From positions 3,887-67,886 of the forward strand of contig JBOFOQ010000016.1 in the NCBI GenBank assembly GCA_051659505.1: 64,000 bases of DNA, in the 5' to 3' direction. Origin of the DNA: JAGNZR01 sp051659505. GTDB lineage: Bacteria; Fusobacteriota; Fusobacteriia; Fusobacteriales; Fusobacteriaceae. Positions 46,601 to 54,091 of the stretch are shown in pieces. Position 1 is the stretch's first letter, and each line of letters begins with the position of its first letter. The position numbers were made by a program, and so were the translations under genes. The notes under the pieces were generated by a model, which saw nothing but the letters and a program-made list of their open reading frames with translations, was not told the DNA's origin and made no database searches.

Positions 46601-47140
46601 TTTGAATTTTTAAAAAAACAATTTGATGATATGGAAGGAAGTAAAAAAAATCTATTAAAACTTTTAGATGAGATTTCAGATGAAATTGAAAATAGATTTA
46701 AAGAAGCTTATACTGCTATTGATAGTAACTTCAATGAAATGTGTAAAGATATACTTCAAAATTCAGAGGGAAGACTTCAACTTGTAGAAGGAACTACACT
46801 GGAAGAGTCAGGAATAGATATAATGGTTAAATTTAAAAATAAAAAACAACAGTCGTTATCACTATTTTCAGGTGGAGAAAAATCCATGGTTGCCATAGCA
46901 TTTATCATGGCTATATTTCAATACAAACCAAGTCCTTTTACTTTTTTAGATGAGATAGAGGCAGCTTTAGATGATAAAAATACAAGAAAATTAATAGGGA
47001 AACTTAAGGAGTTCACAGATAAATCTCAGTTTATATTAATAACGCATAATAAAGAAACCATGAGAGAATCAGACACAATATTTGGAGTAACTATGAATAA
47101 AGAAATTGGGATTTCTAAGATCGTACCTGTTAAGTTCTAA
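43628..47140 (+). CDS. smc: Chromosome segregation protein SMC
   Basis: A 1170-residue SMC ATPase that loops and compacts the chromosome with ScpA and ScpB. Walker A GPNGSGKSNIMDA is at 31-43. Two long coiled coils (about 170-490 and 670-1000, rich in Glu and Lys) flank a hinge near 500-665 with VYGIVAALINIPENLEKAIE. The C-terminal lobe has the signature LSLFSGGEKSMVAIAF and Walker B FTFLDEIEAALDD. Full length. Position between rdgB and lpxK separates it from the usual ftsY neighbour. AGGAG precedes the ATG. Confidence 0.97.
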   Translation: MHLKAVEIYGFKSFGEKIYIEFGKGITSIVGPNGSGKSNIMDAVLWVLGEQSYKNIRAKDSNDVIFSGAGKKNSCAEVSLFIDNTDRYLEIDRDTIKITRKILKTGDNEYSINDSKARLKDISSMFLDTGIGKSAYSVIGQGKVERIISSSSKEIKWIIEEAAGIKKFQIKKQESLKNLKNLQDELEKISLVMNQIEESKNHIEKQAGKAQEFIDLKTEKEFLEKGILTLEIKNKNLLLNDTSKSNIVITEEIEKMEFSLNNDNKLFDDNEKEKQELEKVTDENIDKNKNLKEEMELSEREKARISERIESFKREIKEKLEQEEKITQKISVQEEQDKILNSETLEIEEKIKLLEVKNKEFNDSINILEEEKKSKDRAQEIDKRKLMDFEVEKLRYVNEIENSARRAKTSKNKIEKLKEELDEFQKKESVLKKDIEEITIKKINQENKINGTRERAKFLENKISTNSEEINKISEKIRENEYEEKRGKLKQQNLMRLEESNEGLFKGVKEVLNNKIPGVYGIVAALINIPENLEKAIEAAIPGNFQDIVVDTTETANIGIKILKEKKAGRASFLALDTIKANVSKQQWKQEKGILGLASNLIDSDVKYKKIVDFLLGNLLVVDSLQVGMEILKSGLHSGNVVTLTGELLSSRGRITGGETQNSTLSQILERKKEKKHLESNLEKLKITLEKHNEDIIKYREELDKYEEEIYKIDTLEEEEKKELKKINEDLEDKKIKKERIERDLFILNSEYLEETNYINEFNNRMENSKEEKESTETKISNLKDEISKLSEDLVMFDEKIRLKKEEYSDVRILYMNSLNKKEQLELNKNKLAQEVKENKRSLSENTERISEINIAVEKGQTKINEVIEEINKRMNFYESGNEILSKMKQRIVELVKEEKDLRGKIRTTEINLEKLRDKKVKQQETIEKIIFDISIKEEKLNALEEVEFKDINEENYQSTKNKFVILENKVKNFETVNLLAIEEFKVLKNKFEFLKKQFDDMEGSKKNLLKLLDEISDEIENRFKEAYTAIDSNFNEMCKDILQNSEGRLQLVEGTTLEESGIDIMVKFKNKKQQSLSLFSGGEKSMVAIAFIMAIFQYKPSPFTFLDEIEAALDDKNTRKLIGKLKEFTDKSQFILITHNKETMRESDTIFGVTMNKEIGISKIVPVKF

Positions 47141-47165
47141 AGAAAACTCTTTTTAAGGGGAAAAT

Positions 47166-48164
47166 ATGGAGATTTTAGCATTTATTTATTATTTAATAAC
47201 TTCTGTTAGAAACAAACTTTATGATAAAAGAATTTTAAAAATAAGAGAAGTTGCAGAAGTTAAAATTATTTGTATTGGTAATATTACTGTTGGCGGAACT
47301 GGGAAAACTCCAGGAGTTCAATTTTTTGTAAAAAAATTACAAAAAATGGGGAAAAAAGTAGCAGTAGTTTCAAGGGGATATAAAGGTAAAAGAAAAAAAG
47401 ACCCTTTTTTAGTAAGTGATGGAAGGAAAATATTTGCAACACCAAAAGAAAGTGGTGATGAGCCATTTATTCATGCACTAAATTTAAAAGTACCAATTGT
47501 AGTAAGTAAAAATAGATATAAAGGTTGTGTTTTTGTAAAAAAACATTTTGACGTGGATACAATTGTATTAGATGATGGCTTTCAACATAGAAAATTAAAA
47601 AGAGATATAGATGTAACTCTAGTAGATGCAACTAATCCTTTTGGGTGGGGAGCTCTCCTTCCTAAAGGAACTCTTAGAGAAGATTTTAGAAAAGCTTGTA
47701 AAAGAACTACAGAATTTATAATAACAAAAGCAGATTTAGTATCAGAAAGAGAAGTAGAGAAAATTAAAAGATTTTTAAAACAAAAAGAAAATAAACCTGT
47801 ATCCATAGCAAGACACGGGGTAACTTCTCTTTGTGATATAAGAGGAAATGCTAAACCTTTGTTTTGGATAAGTGGAAAGAGAGTTCTTCTTTTTTCTGGT
47901 TTAGCTAATCCATTTAATTTTGAAAAAACAGTTATATCACTGAATCCTAAATATATTGAGAGAGTAGATTTTATTGATCACCATGATTTTAAGAAACAAG
48001 ATTTAGAAATGATAAAAGAAAGAGCTAAAAAAATGAAAGCGGAGTTTATAATAACAACAGAAAAAGATTTTGTTAAACTTCCTAAAGATTTGAATTTAGA
48101 AAATATATATGTTTTAAAAATAGAGTTTACAATGTTAGAAGATAATAGTTTAAGTTCAATGTGA
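47166..48164 (+). CDS. lpxK: Tetraacyldisaccharide 4'-kinase
   Basis: A 332-residue LpxK, which phosphorylates the 4' position to make lipid IVA on the inner membrane. IICIGNITVGGTGKTPGVQF contains the P-loop (GGTGKT). VSRGYKGKRKKDPFLVSDG and VLDDGFQHRKLKRDIDVTLV, with the conserved DDGFQH, bind metal and substrate. FDHHDF is seen as FIDHHDFKKQDL near 268. The N-terminal hydrophobic stretch seats it on the membrane. It follows smc after 25 bases with AAGGGG as ribosome binding site. Confidence 0.95.
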   Translation: MEILAFIYYLITSVRNKLYDKRILKIREVAEVKIICIGNITVGGTGKTPGVQFFVKKLQKMGKKVAVVSRGYKGKRKKDPFLVSDGRKIFATPKESGDEPFIHALNLKVPIVVSKNRYKGCVFVKKHFDVDTIVLDDGFQHRKLKRDIDVTLVDATNPFGWGALLPKGTLREDFRKACKRTTEFIITKADLVSEREVEKIKRFLKQKENKPVSIARHGVTSLCDIRGNAKPLFWISGKRVLLFSGLANPFNFEKTVISLNPKYIERVDFIDHHDFKKQDLEMIKERAKKMKAEFIITTEKDFVKLPKDLNLENIYVLKIEFTMLEDNSLSSM

Positions 48165-48187
48165 AAAATTGAAATTATGGAGGAATA

Positions 48188-48988
48188 ATGGAGATAAATA
48201 AAGCATCTATTGAAAGCTATATAGATGGCTATGGTTTAATAGAGTGTTTAAAGGGTTTTGCAGAGTTATTGGATAAACGAAGCTATTTTTCCATAGAAAA
48301 ATATGAGATAAAGAGAAAAAAAATGAATTTGGCTTTACCAGTAGCGGCATTTTTAAGTGAAAATAAAGACCTTACTATTCTTGCAATAGAACAAAGTATA
48401 AATTCAAAAGAGAGACAAATTATTCCTAAAATGAATAGAATGTCAAACCTTATATTGGAAAAATTAGAAGAAAATCTATTTAAATTATTAGTAAAAAATA
48501 ATTTTGAATTTTCATTAAAATATGGAAAAGAGCTTTTTTTAAGAGACAGAAATTTATTTAAATCTGTTATTTCAAAGTATGTTCTATTAGATAATATAGA
48601 TTCTCTTAAATCTTTAATGATATTATCATTTTTTAAATTAGAGAGTAAAGATGATGAATTTATCTTTTTATTAATATCTTATTTAACTAAATATAGAGCT
48701 GACTACTCACAATACGAAAATTTAGATGAAAATGAAGAAAATTTAAAAGTAGAGGATATTTTTAAAAAAATAAAAGAAAAAAAAAGTGATTTATACTCAA
48801 GAAAAGGATTGGCTATTCTTTCATACTTTAATCTTATTTTAGAATCAGAGGAAATAAATCCTAAATGTTTAATTATATTAAGTAATAATATTGAAAAATT
48901 ATCTAGTAATAAAAACAGTTGTGATGGAGTTGAAAGTCTCTTAATAGAAAATTTAGTGTGTTTTTTTATAAAGAAACTAGAAATTTAA
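48188..48988 (+). CDS. Uncharacterised protein, helical, downstream of lpxK
   Basis: A 266-residue soluble protein I do not recognise. No signal peptide, no membrane segment, no metal or nucleotide motif. It looks all-helical, with leucine- and lysine-rich stretches such as LLVKNNFEFSLKYGKELF and DDEFIFLLISYLTKYRADYS, possibly a helical repeat scaffold. GGAGG lies 5 bases before the ATG, and it sits between lpxK and the EIIA-like gene with short gaps, so it is surely expressed with them. A link to envelope synthesis is only suggested by position. Confidence 0.7.
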   Translation: MEINKASIESYIDGYGLIECLKGFAELLDKRSYFSIEKYEIKRKKMNLALPVAAFLSENKDLTILAIEQSINSKERQIIPKMNRMSNLILEKLEENLFKLLVKNNFEFSLKYGKELFLRDRNLFKSVISKYVLLDNIDSLKSLMILSFFKLESKDDEFIFLLISYLTKYRADYSQYENLDENEENLKVEDIFKKIKEKKSDLYSRKGLAILSYFNLILESEEINPKCLIILSNNIEKLSSNKNSCDGVESLLIENLVCFFIKKLEI

Positions 48989-49013
48989 TACTATTAAAAT
49001 AGGAGATGCTAAG

Positions 49014-49508
49014 ATGAAAGCTATTATGGATAAAATAATAAATATAAAAAATATCGAAGAGGAACAATATTCTAATGATAATTTAATTTTTTATGTGGAA
49101 GAAACCTTAACAAAAGAGGAACTATTAAAAAAAATGGTATTAAGAATTGAAGAAAATAGTGACGCCTTAGAAGAGGAAAATGATTTTTATAATAATGTGT
49201 TAGAGAGAGAAAAAATTGGGAGTACAGGGGTTGGTATGGGAATAGCTATACCTCATGCAAGATTTAGTGGAGCAAAAAAAATTGTTGTATCTATTGCACT
49301 TTTAAAAAACAAAATAAATTTTAACTCATTAGATGGGGAAAATGTTGAATTGGTTATTATGGTAGGAGCACCTAAAGAAAAAGGAAAAGAATATTTAAAT
49401 TTAGTAGCCACTCTTGCAAGAGCCTTTAGAAATAAAGGGTATAGGGAAAATGTTGTATCTGCAAAGGATTCTGAGACACTTATAAAAATGTTAAAGGATT
49501 TTAAATAA
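49014..49508 (+). CDS. PTS EIIA-like domain protein (PtsN/fructose type)
   Basis: A 164-residue EIIA of the fructose/nitrogen PTS family. GVGMGIAIPHARF near residue 75 contains the phosphorylated histidine. ENVELVIMVGAPKEKGKEYL and LVATLARAFRNKGYRENV follow as in PtsN. No EIIB or EIIC gene is adjacent, so it probably has a regulatory job. Residues 1-45 before the domain are acidic and not conserved as far as I can judge. AGGAG lies 8 bases before the ATG. nadD overlaps its stop by one base. Confidence 0.85.
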   Translation: MKAIMDKIINIKNIEEEQYSNDNLIFYVEETLTKEELLKKMVLRIEENSDALEEENDFYNNVLEREKIGSTGVGMGIAIPHARFSGAKKIVVSIALLKNKINFNSLDGENVELVIMVGAPKEKGKEYLNLVATLARAFRNKGYRENVVSAKDSETLIKMLKDFK

Positions 49509-50113
49509 TGAAAATAGGAATATTTGGGGGTTCTTTTAATCCCATTCATAAAGGCCATATAAAAATTGTTGAATTGGTTTTAAGTAAACTAAATTTAGAC
49601 AAAATAATAATAATTCCATTAGGGATTCCAGCATTGAAAAAAATAGACTTTGAAGATAAAATTCATAGATATAATATGTGTGTTTTAGCTTTTGAAAATT
49701 TGATAAAAAGTAAAAAAGTAGAGATAAGTAAAATAGAATTAGATGAAAATGAAATATCTTATACATATGATACATTGATGAAAATAAAAATAAAATATCC
49801 AAATGACAAGATATACGAGATAATAGGTGAGGATTCAGCTATTAGGTTACATGAATGGAAAAACTATAAAGATATTATAAGAGAAGCTAATATTATTGTA
49901 ATTAATAGAAATGAAAATAATATTTTAAACATATCAGATAATGATAGAATTAAAATAGAGGAATATAAAGATAAATTAATATATATAAATATTCCTTATC
50001 TAAAATATTCATCGACGGAAATAAGAGATAGTTTAAAAAAACAAAAAAAAATATCTAGTATGGTTAATAAAGAAATAGAAAAGTATATCTACTTAAATAA
50101 GTTGTATGTATGA
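49508..50113 (+). CDS. nadD: Nicotinate-nucleotide adenylyltransferase
   Basis: A 201-residue nucleotidyltransferase that makes deamido-NAD in NAD synthesis. IGIFGGSFNPIHKGHIKIVE contains the HxGH-like ATP site (HKGH). EIIGEDSAIRLHEWKNY near residue 110 and YLKYSSTEIRDSL near 165 (the SxTxxR motif) complete the family pattern. The start overlaps the stop of the EIIA gene (TAATG). The family often sits beside yqeK and rsfS, but neither is present here. Confidence 0.95.
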   Translation: MKIGIFGGSFNPIHKGHIKIVELVLSKLNLDKIIIIPLGIPALKKIDFEDKIHRYNMCVLAFENLIKSKKVEISKIELDENEISYTYDTLMKIKIKYPNDKIYEIIGEDSAIRLHEWKNYKDIIREANIIVINRNENNILNISDNDRIKIEEYKDKLIYINIPYLKYSSTEIRDSLKKQKKISSMVNKEIEKYIYLNKLYV

Positions 50114-50139
50114 TAATAAAAAAATAAGGAGATGGGAAA

Positions 50140-50955
50140 TTGGAAAACAATTATAAAGTTATAGTTAGTGATATGGATGATACTTTGGTAAATTCGTCAG
50201 GTAAAATTTCAGATGAAAATAGAGAAATAATAATTCAAGCTCAAAAAAAAGGTGTGAAAATTATATTAGCTTCAGGAAGACCAACCTTTGCTATGATAAA
50301 AGCAGGAAAAGAATTACAAATGGATAAATATGGTGGGTACTTAATTTCTTTTAATGGTGGAATTATTACAAGTTGTGAAAAAAATGAAGAATTATTTAAC
50401 TTAGCTTTATCAAAAGATGAGATTCATGAACTTTATGACTTTAGCAAAAGAAATAAAGTTCATATTGTTACTTATAATTCTGATGAAATAATTTCGGAAA
50501 CTAATAGTGAATACATAGATATAGAAATTGCTCTTACTGGAATGAAGCACAAGAAAGTTGACTGTTTTAAATCTAGTATTCAATCTTCTGGTGTAAAATG
50601 TATTATGTTAGAAGAGCCTGAATATTTAAAATCAGTGGAGAAAAAACTTAAAGAGGAGATGGGGGATAGATATAGTATTGCTATTTCTAAACCATTTTTT
50701 TTAGAAGTGACGAAAAAAAATGTAGATAAAGGGACAACTCTTCTTAAATTAGCTGAAAAACTTCAAATAAAACCAGAAGAAATAATATGTATAGGAGATT
50801 CTTTTAATGATGTTTCCATGTTAAAAGTAGCAGGGCTCTCTGTAGCAGTCTCTAACAGTAAAAAAGAGATAAAAGAAATAGTAGATTTTATAACAACTTC
50901 CAATGATGAGAATGGTGTTGCAGAAGTAATAAAAAAATATATATTGAAAAAATAA
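50140..50955 (+). CDS. HAD-IIB (Cof-type) sugar phosphatase
   Basis: A 271-residue phosphatase of the HAD superfamily, Cof subfamily. Motif I is VSDMDDTLVNSSG (nucleophile Asp), motif II ILASGRPT, motif III the lysine of VTKKNVDKGTTLLKLAE, and motif IV CIGDSFNDVSML. The C2B cap lies between about residues 85 and 195. Such proteins act on small phosphates (sugar phosphates, FMN, PLP); the substrate is not readable. It starts at TTG 50140 with AAGGAG 8 bases upstream; the ATG at 50132 is out of frame. Confidence 0.92.
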   Translation: MENNYKVIVSDMDDTLVNSSGKISDENREIIIQAQKKGVKIILASGRPTFAMIKAGKELQMDKYGGYLISFNGGIITSCEKNEELFNLALSKDEIHELYDFSKRNKVHIVTYNSDEIISETNSEYIDIEIALTGMKHKKVDCFKSSIQSSGVKCIMLEEPEYLKSVEKKLKEEMGDRYSIAISKPFFLEVTKKNVDKGTTLLKLAEKLQIKPEEIICIGDSFNDVSMLKVAGLSVAVSNSKKEIKEIVDFITTSNDENGVAEVIKKYILKK

Positions 50956-50977
50956 CAAAAATAATATAAATTAAAAA

Positions 50978-51013
50978 AGGGGGATACGGTATAGAAAAAT
51001 ACCGTGAAAGAAG
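50978..51013 (+). promoter_or_regulatory. Hairpin between ribosome binding site and permease start
   Basis: AGGGGG (50979-50983 region) is 30 bases from the ATG at 51014, too far to act directly. ACGGTAT (50986-50992) and ATACCGT (50999-51005) form a perfect 7-bp hairpin in between. When folded it would bring the two to a working distance of about 10 bases. A weaker GAAG site lies at 51009. Confidence 0.45.
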
Positions 51014-52417
51014 ATGCATAACAAAAAAATATCCACAATAAGTTTAGTGATGATTCTCTTTATAGGAGTTTTTGGTTTTGGAAATATTGCAAATAATTTT
51101 AAAGTAATTGGAATGCCATCAGCTACTATGCTATTAATAGGTTCTCTAGTTTTCTTTTTACCTCTATGCCTAATTATGGCAGAATTTGGCTCTTATGCTA
51201 AGGATAGAACAGCAGGAATATATGCATGGATTGAAATTGGACTTGGAAAAAAATTAGCTTATTTAGCTATTTGGTCATATTTTGTGGCTAATATTTTTTA
51301 TTTGCCAACTTTAGCCACAAGAGTACCTACTTATTTATCTTTTGTTATTTACGGAGATTCTAATTTAAAAAATATCCCTATGGCACTACTTGCCACACTA
51401 ACAATGATAGTAGCTCTTATTGTAGGAGTTAAATATGAAAAGCAATTTAATAAAATATCAGTAATAGTGGGATATATTTCGTTAGTTGCAGTTGCAATAT
51501 TTTTAATTGGTGGATTTTATGTATTTTTAACTGGAAATTCAAGTACAACTTTTACTCCTTCAATATTTTTATTTGATTTATCTAATAAAAAAGAGATATC
51601 AGCAGTACTTAATGGCTTTGCTTGGATAACGTTTGCTTATGGAGGCTCAGAAATATGCGGGACTTACATAGATAGAGTAGAGAATCCAGAAAAAAATTTT
51701 TCAAGAGGAATACTTTTTTCAGCACTTTTAATAGGAGTGTTGTATGTATTAGGAATTTTAGCCATGGCAACATTTGGAACAGGGGAAGACTTTTCAAAGG
51801 TATCTTTAGTAAATGCTATAATAAGTGGATATAAATTTATGGGTGATAAGTTAGGATTAGGAATTTGGTTTGTGAGATTTATTGGAATAATATATGCAGT
51901 GATAACTATTGTTGCTTTAGTACTTTGGTCAGTGGCACTTTCTAAGTCAGTATTTAGTGAAGTTCCAGAGGGGACTTTTCCAGAATGGTTAACGACTAAA
52001 AGTGAAAGTGGCATTTTAAAAAATGCTTTGATATTTCAAACGATTTTAGCTCTTTTGTTCATTGGAATAACAACGTTAGGTGGAGAAGCTGCAGAGGAAT
52101 TATATTATAAAATCTATGAGATGTCTACTATGGCATTTTTAGTGCCTTATTTATTTTTAGCTATTTCATATTTATATTTTAGAAAAAAAGGTTTAATATC
52201 TCCTTTTCAAGCAGTTAAAAATAGAATAGGAGCATATATGCTAGGTTGTCTCGTTATTTTTATGGGATTAGTTTCTCTAGTTTTTTCAGGATATAATATA
52301 AATTTAACAATAAGTGAGCAATTACCAACAATGAAACTTTATTATGGTGGTTTAACTATTTTTCTTTTAATAGGAGTTGTAATTAAAGTTTTAAACTCTA
52401 AAATGAAAAAAAAGTAG
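51014..52417 (+). CDS. APC-family amino acid permease
   Basis: A 467-residue integral membrane protein with about twelve helices. FIGVFGFGNIANNFKVIGMP in TM1 and AWITFAYGGSEICGTYIDRV in TM6 match the unwound substrate-binding helices of the amino acid-polyamine-organocation superfamily. EFGSYAKDRTAGIYAWIEIG follows TM2. It looks closest to the YjeM/GadC-like branch, but the substrate is open. It lies between a HAD phosphatase gene and a terminator, with an unusual hairpin before its start codon. Confidence 0.88.
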   Translation: MHNKKISTISLVMILFIGVFGFGNIANNFKVIGMPSATMLLIGSLVFFLPLCLIMAEFGSYAKDRTAGIYAWIEIGLGKKLAYLAIWSYFVANIFYLPTLATRVPTYLSFVIYGDSNLKNIPMALLATLTMIVALIVGVKYEKQFNKISVIVGYISLVAVAIFLIGGFYVFLTGNSSTTFTPSIFLFDLSNKKEISAVLNGFAWITFAYGGSEICGTYIDRVENPEKNFSRGILFSALLIGVLYVLGILAMATFGTGEDFSKVSLVNAIISGYKFMGDKLGLGIWFVRFIGIIYAVITIVALVLWSVALSKSVFSEVPEGTFPEWLTTKSESGILKNALIFQTILALLFIGITTLGGEAAEELYYKIYEMSTMAFLVPYLFLAISYLYFRKKGLISPFQAVKNRIGAYMLGCLVIFMGLVSLVFSGYNINLTISEQLPTMKLYYGGLTIFLLIGVVIKVLNSKMKKK

Positions 52418-52439
52418 CAAAAAAATACTTATATAGGAT

Positions 52440-52483
52440 AAAAAGATATTAATCTTAACATAAAAATTAATATCTTTTTATTA
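52440..52483 (+). terminator. Terminator after the permease gene
   Basis: Perfect 14-base arms at 52440-52453 and 52466-52479, 12-base loop, right arm ending in five T. Confidence 0.9.
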
Positions 52484-52490
52484 TTTTCTC

Positions 52491-52519
52491 TTGACTTTCA
52501 AGATGGTTGGTCGTATAAT
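52491..52519 (+). promoter_or_regulatory. Strong promoter of the FMN-binding protein gene
   Basis: TTGACT (52491-52496), 17 bases, TATAAT (52514-52519). The transcript would start near 52526, 31 bases before the ATG. Terminators on both sides make it a single-gene unit. Confidence 0.8.
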
Positions 52520-52556
52520 TTGAAATAGAAGAAAATATACTTGGAGGTTTAAATTT

Positions 52557-52859
52557 ATGAAAAAAATATTAATAGCTTTATTTGTCATTGGTTCCCTAGT
52601 CCAAGCTGAAGTACTAAAGGGAGAATGGACAGGATACTTACCTTTGAAAGTTTCAGTAGTAAGAGAAAATGGAGTAATAAAAAGTTTTGAAGTTACTGAA
52701 AAAACTGCTGATAACAGAGCGTTTAAAAGTGCTTATCCTGCACTACAAAAGTCAATAGTTGAAAAAAATTCTGTTGAAGTAGATAGTATATCAGGAGCAA
52801 CAGCAATCTCAACAGCGATAATCGGAGCAATAAAAGATGCTTTAAAAGAAACAAACTAA
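52557..52859 (+). CDS. Small exported FMN-binding domain protein
   Basis: A 100-residue protein: a Sec signal peptide of about 17 residues (KKILIALFVIGSLVQAE) followed by a minimal FMN_bind domain. Its end VDSISGATAISTAIIGAIKD has the SGATxS motif, in which the threonine receives FMN covalently in NqrC and RnfG. Upstream, YLPLKVSVVRENGVIKSFEV is the opening strand pair. ApbE would be needed to attach FMN; it is not in the window. It is probably a periplasmic electron carrier. Transcribed alone from its own promoter. Confidence 0.85.
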   Translation: MKKILIALFVIGSLVQAEVLKGEWTGYLPLKVSVVRENGVIKSFEVTEKTADNRAFKSAYPALQKSIVEKNSVEVDSISGATAISTAIIGAIKDALKETN

Positions 52860-52882
52860 AATTATTGAAATAAAAATTATTA

Positions 52883-52925
52883 AAACAAAAAGGAAAGATT
52901 ATAATTCGTCTTTCTTTTTTGTTTT
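52883..52925 (+). terminator. Terminator of the FMN-binding protein gene
   Basis: A 17-base left arm (52883-52899) pairs with 52909-52925 with one G-T pair, around a 9-base loop; the right arm is T-rich. Confidence 0.85.
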
Positions 52926-52992
52926 AATAAAGGTTTTTATGAATAAAAAACAAACTTAAAAGTTTAATTGAGAATATTTTAATAAAAATAAG

Positions 52993-53021
52993 TTGACAAA
53001 ATGATTTTTATAAGCAATAAT
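52993..53021 (+). promoter_or_regulatory. Promoter of the sialic acid operon
   Basis: TTGACA (52993-52998), 17 bases, AATAAT (53016-53021) as a weaker -10. The start would fall near 53028, immediately before the operator. Other -10 choices in this AT-rich stretch give poor spacing. Confidence 0.55.
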
Positions 53022-53031
53022 AGTATCATAA

Positions 53032-53045
53032 TGTTCACGAGAACA
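53032..53045 (+). promoter_or_regulatory. LacI-type operator
   Basis: TGTTCACGAGAACA is a 14-base dyad with a central CG and TGTTC/GAACA half sites; only one symmetric pair fails to match. A central CG is typical of LacI-family operators. It covers the probable start point and ends 20 bases before the regulator gene, so the operon is probably autorepressed. Confidence 0.7.
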
Positions 53046-53065
53046 ATAATGGAAAGGAGAATTAA

Positions 53066-54070
53066 ATGGTGACACAAGAAGATATAGCTAAAAAATTAGG
53101 AATTACTAGAACAACTGTAGCTAGAGCACTAAATGGAAATAAAAATATTAGTTTAAAAACAAAGGAAAGAGTATTGAAATTATCAAAAGAATTAGGATAT
53201 GAAAAAAATCATATTGGTAGTTCTTTAGCGTTAAAAAAAGAAAAGAGAATTTTTGCTTTTTTAGTGAAATCAAAGAATAAAGATTATAGTAAAGAATTAA
53301 AACGAGGTCTAAAAGATTCACAGGAAAAATTAAAAATTTATAATTATAAAATACAAATAATAGAAACCTTCCTTAGTACGCCAAAGGAGCAAGTGGAAGT
53401 TTTAAAAAAAATCTTACTAGAAGATAAGCCTTCAGGAATAATAATTGTTCCATTAGATGTGGAGGAAATAAAAAATGTTTTAAAACCGTATAGAGAAAAT
53501 TTACAAATTGTATCCATAGAAAATCAACTTGAACAAGATGATTATTTTATAGAGGCAAATTATCATAAATCAGGAAGAATAGCAGGGAATATTATGGGGA
53601 ATTTTATTTCTGATAAAGAAAAAATTCTAGTTATAGATGGAGGTGATGACCTATTAACTTCTAAAAAATATTTGAATGGTTTTTTAGAGAAAATGAATGA
53701 AATAAATAAAAAGATAATTGGGCCTTTGCATGAGGAAAAAATATTAAGTGAAATAGGGAGAATAATAAGTAAAATTAATGACGAAATAAAAGGTGTTTAT
53801 ATTAATCGATATGCAGCAGAAATAATAACTAAGATTCCAGAGGAAATATTAAAAGGAAAAAAAGTTATAACTAATGGAATTAATAAAGATATAAAAAAAC
53901 TTATAAAGGAGGGAAGAATTACTGCGACAGTTTTTGATGAGTTATATATTCAAGGATATATAGCAGGGAAAATATTATTTGATAGGGTATTTAAGTGTAA
54001 ATTTTTAAAAGAAGAAGATTATAGAGTAAAATCTCATATAGTTTTCAAAGAAAATTTAGATGATTATTAA
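53066..54070 (+). CDS. LacI-family transcriptional regulator of the nan operon
   Basis: A 334-residue repressor. The N-terminal HTH is TQEDIAKKLGITRTTVARAL, followed by the hinge helix LGYEKNHIGSSLALKK. The remainder is a periplasmic-binding-like effector domain with SGIIIVPLDVEE and HKSGRIAGNIMGNF. It heads the sialic acid operon, with the TRAP gene starting 21 bases after its stop, so it most likely senses a sialic acid pathway metabolite such as ManNAc-6-P or GlcNAc-6-P. This differs from the RpiR- or GntR-type NanR of better known species. Confidence 0.88.
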   Translation: MVTQEDIAKKLGITRTTVARALNGNKNISLKTKERVLKLSKELGYEKNHIGSSLALKKEKRIFAFLVKSKNKDYSKELKRGLKDSQEKLKIYNYKIQIIETFLSTPKEQVEVLKKILLEDKPSGIIIVPLDVEEIKNVLKPYRENLQIVSIENQLEQDDYFIEANYHKSGRIAGNIMGNFISDKEKILVIDGGDDLLTSKKYLNGFLEKMNEINKKIIGPLHEEKILSEIGRIISKINDEIKGVYINRYAAEIITKIPEEILKGKKVITNGINKDIKKLIKEGRITATVFDELYIQGYIAGKILFDRVFKCKFLKEEDYRVKSHIVFKENLDDY

Positions 54071-54091
54071 ATGAAAATGGAGGAGTAAATT

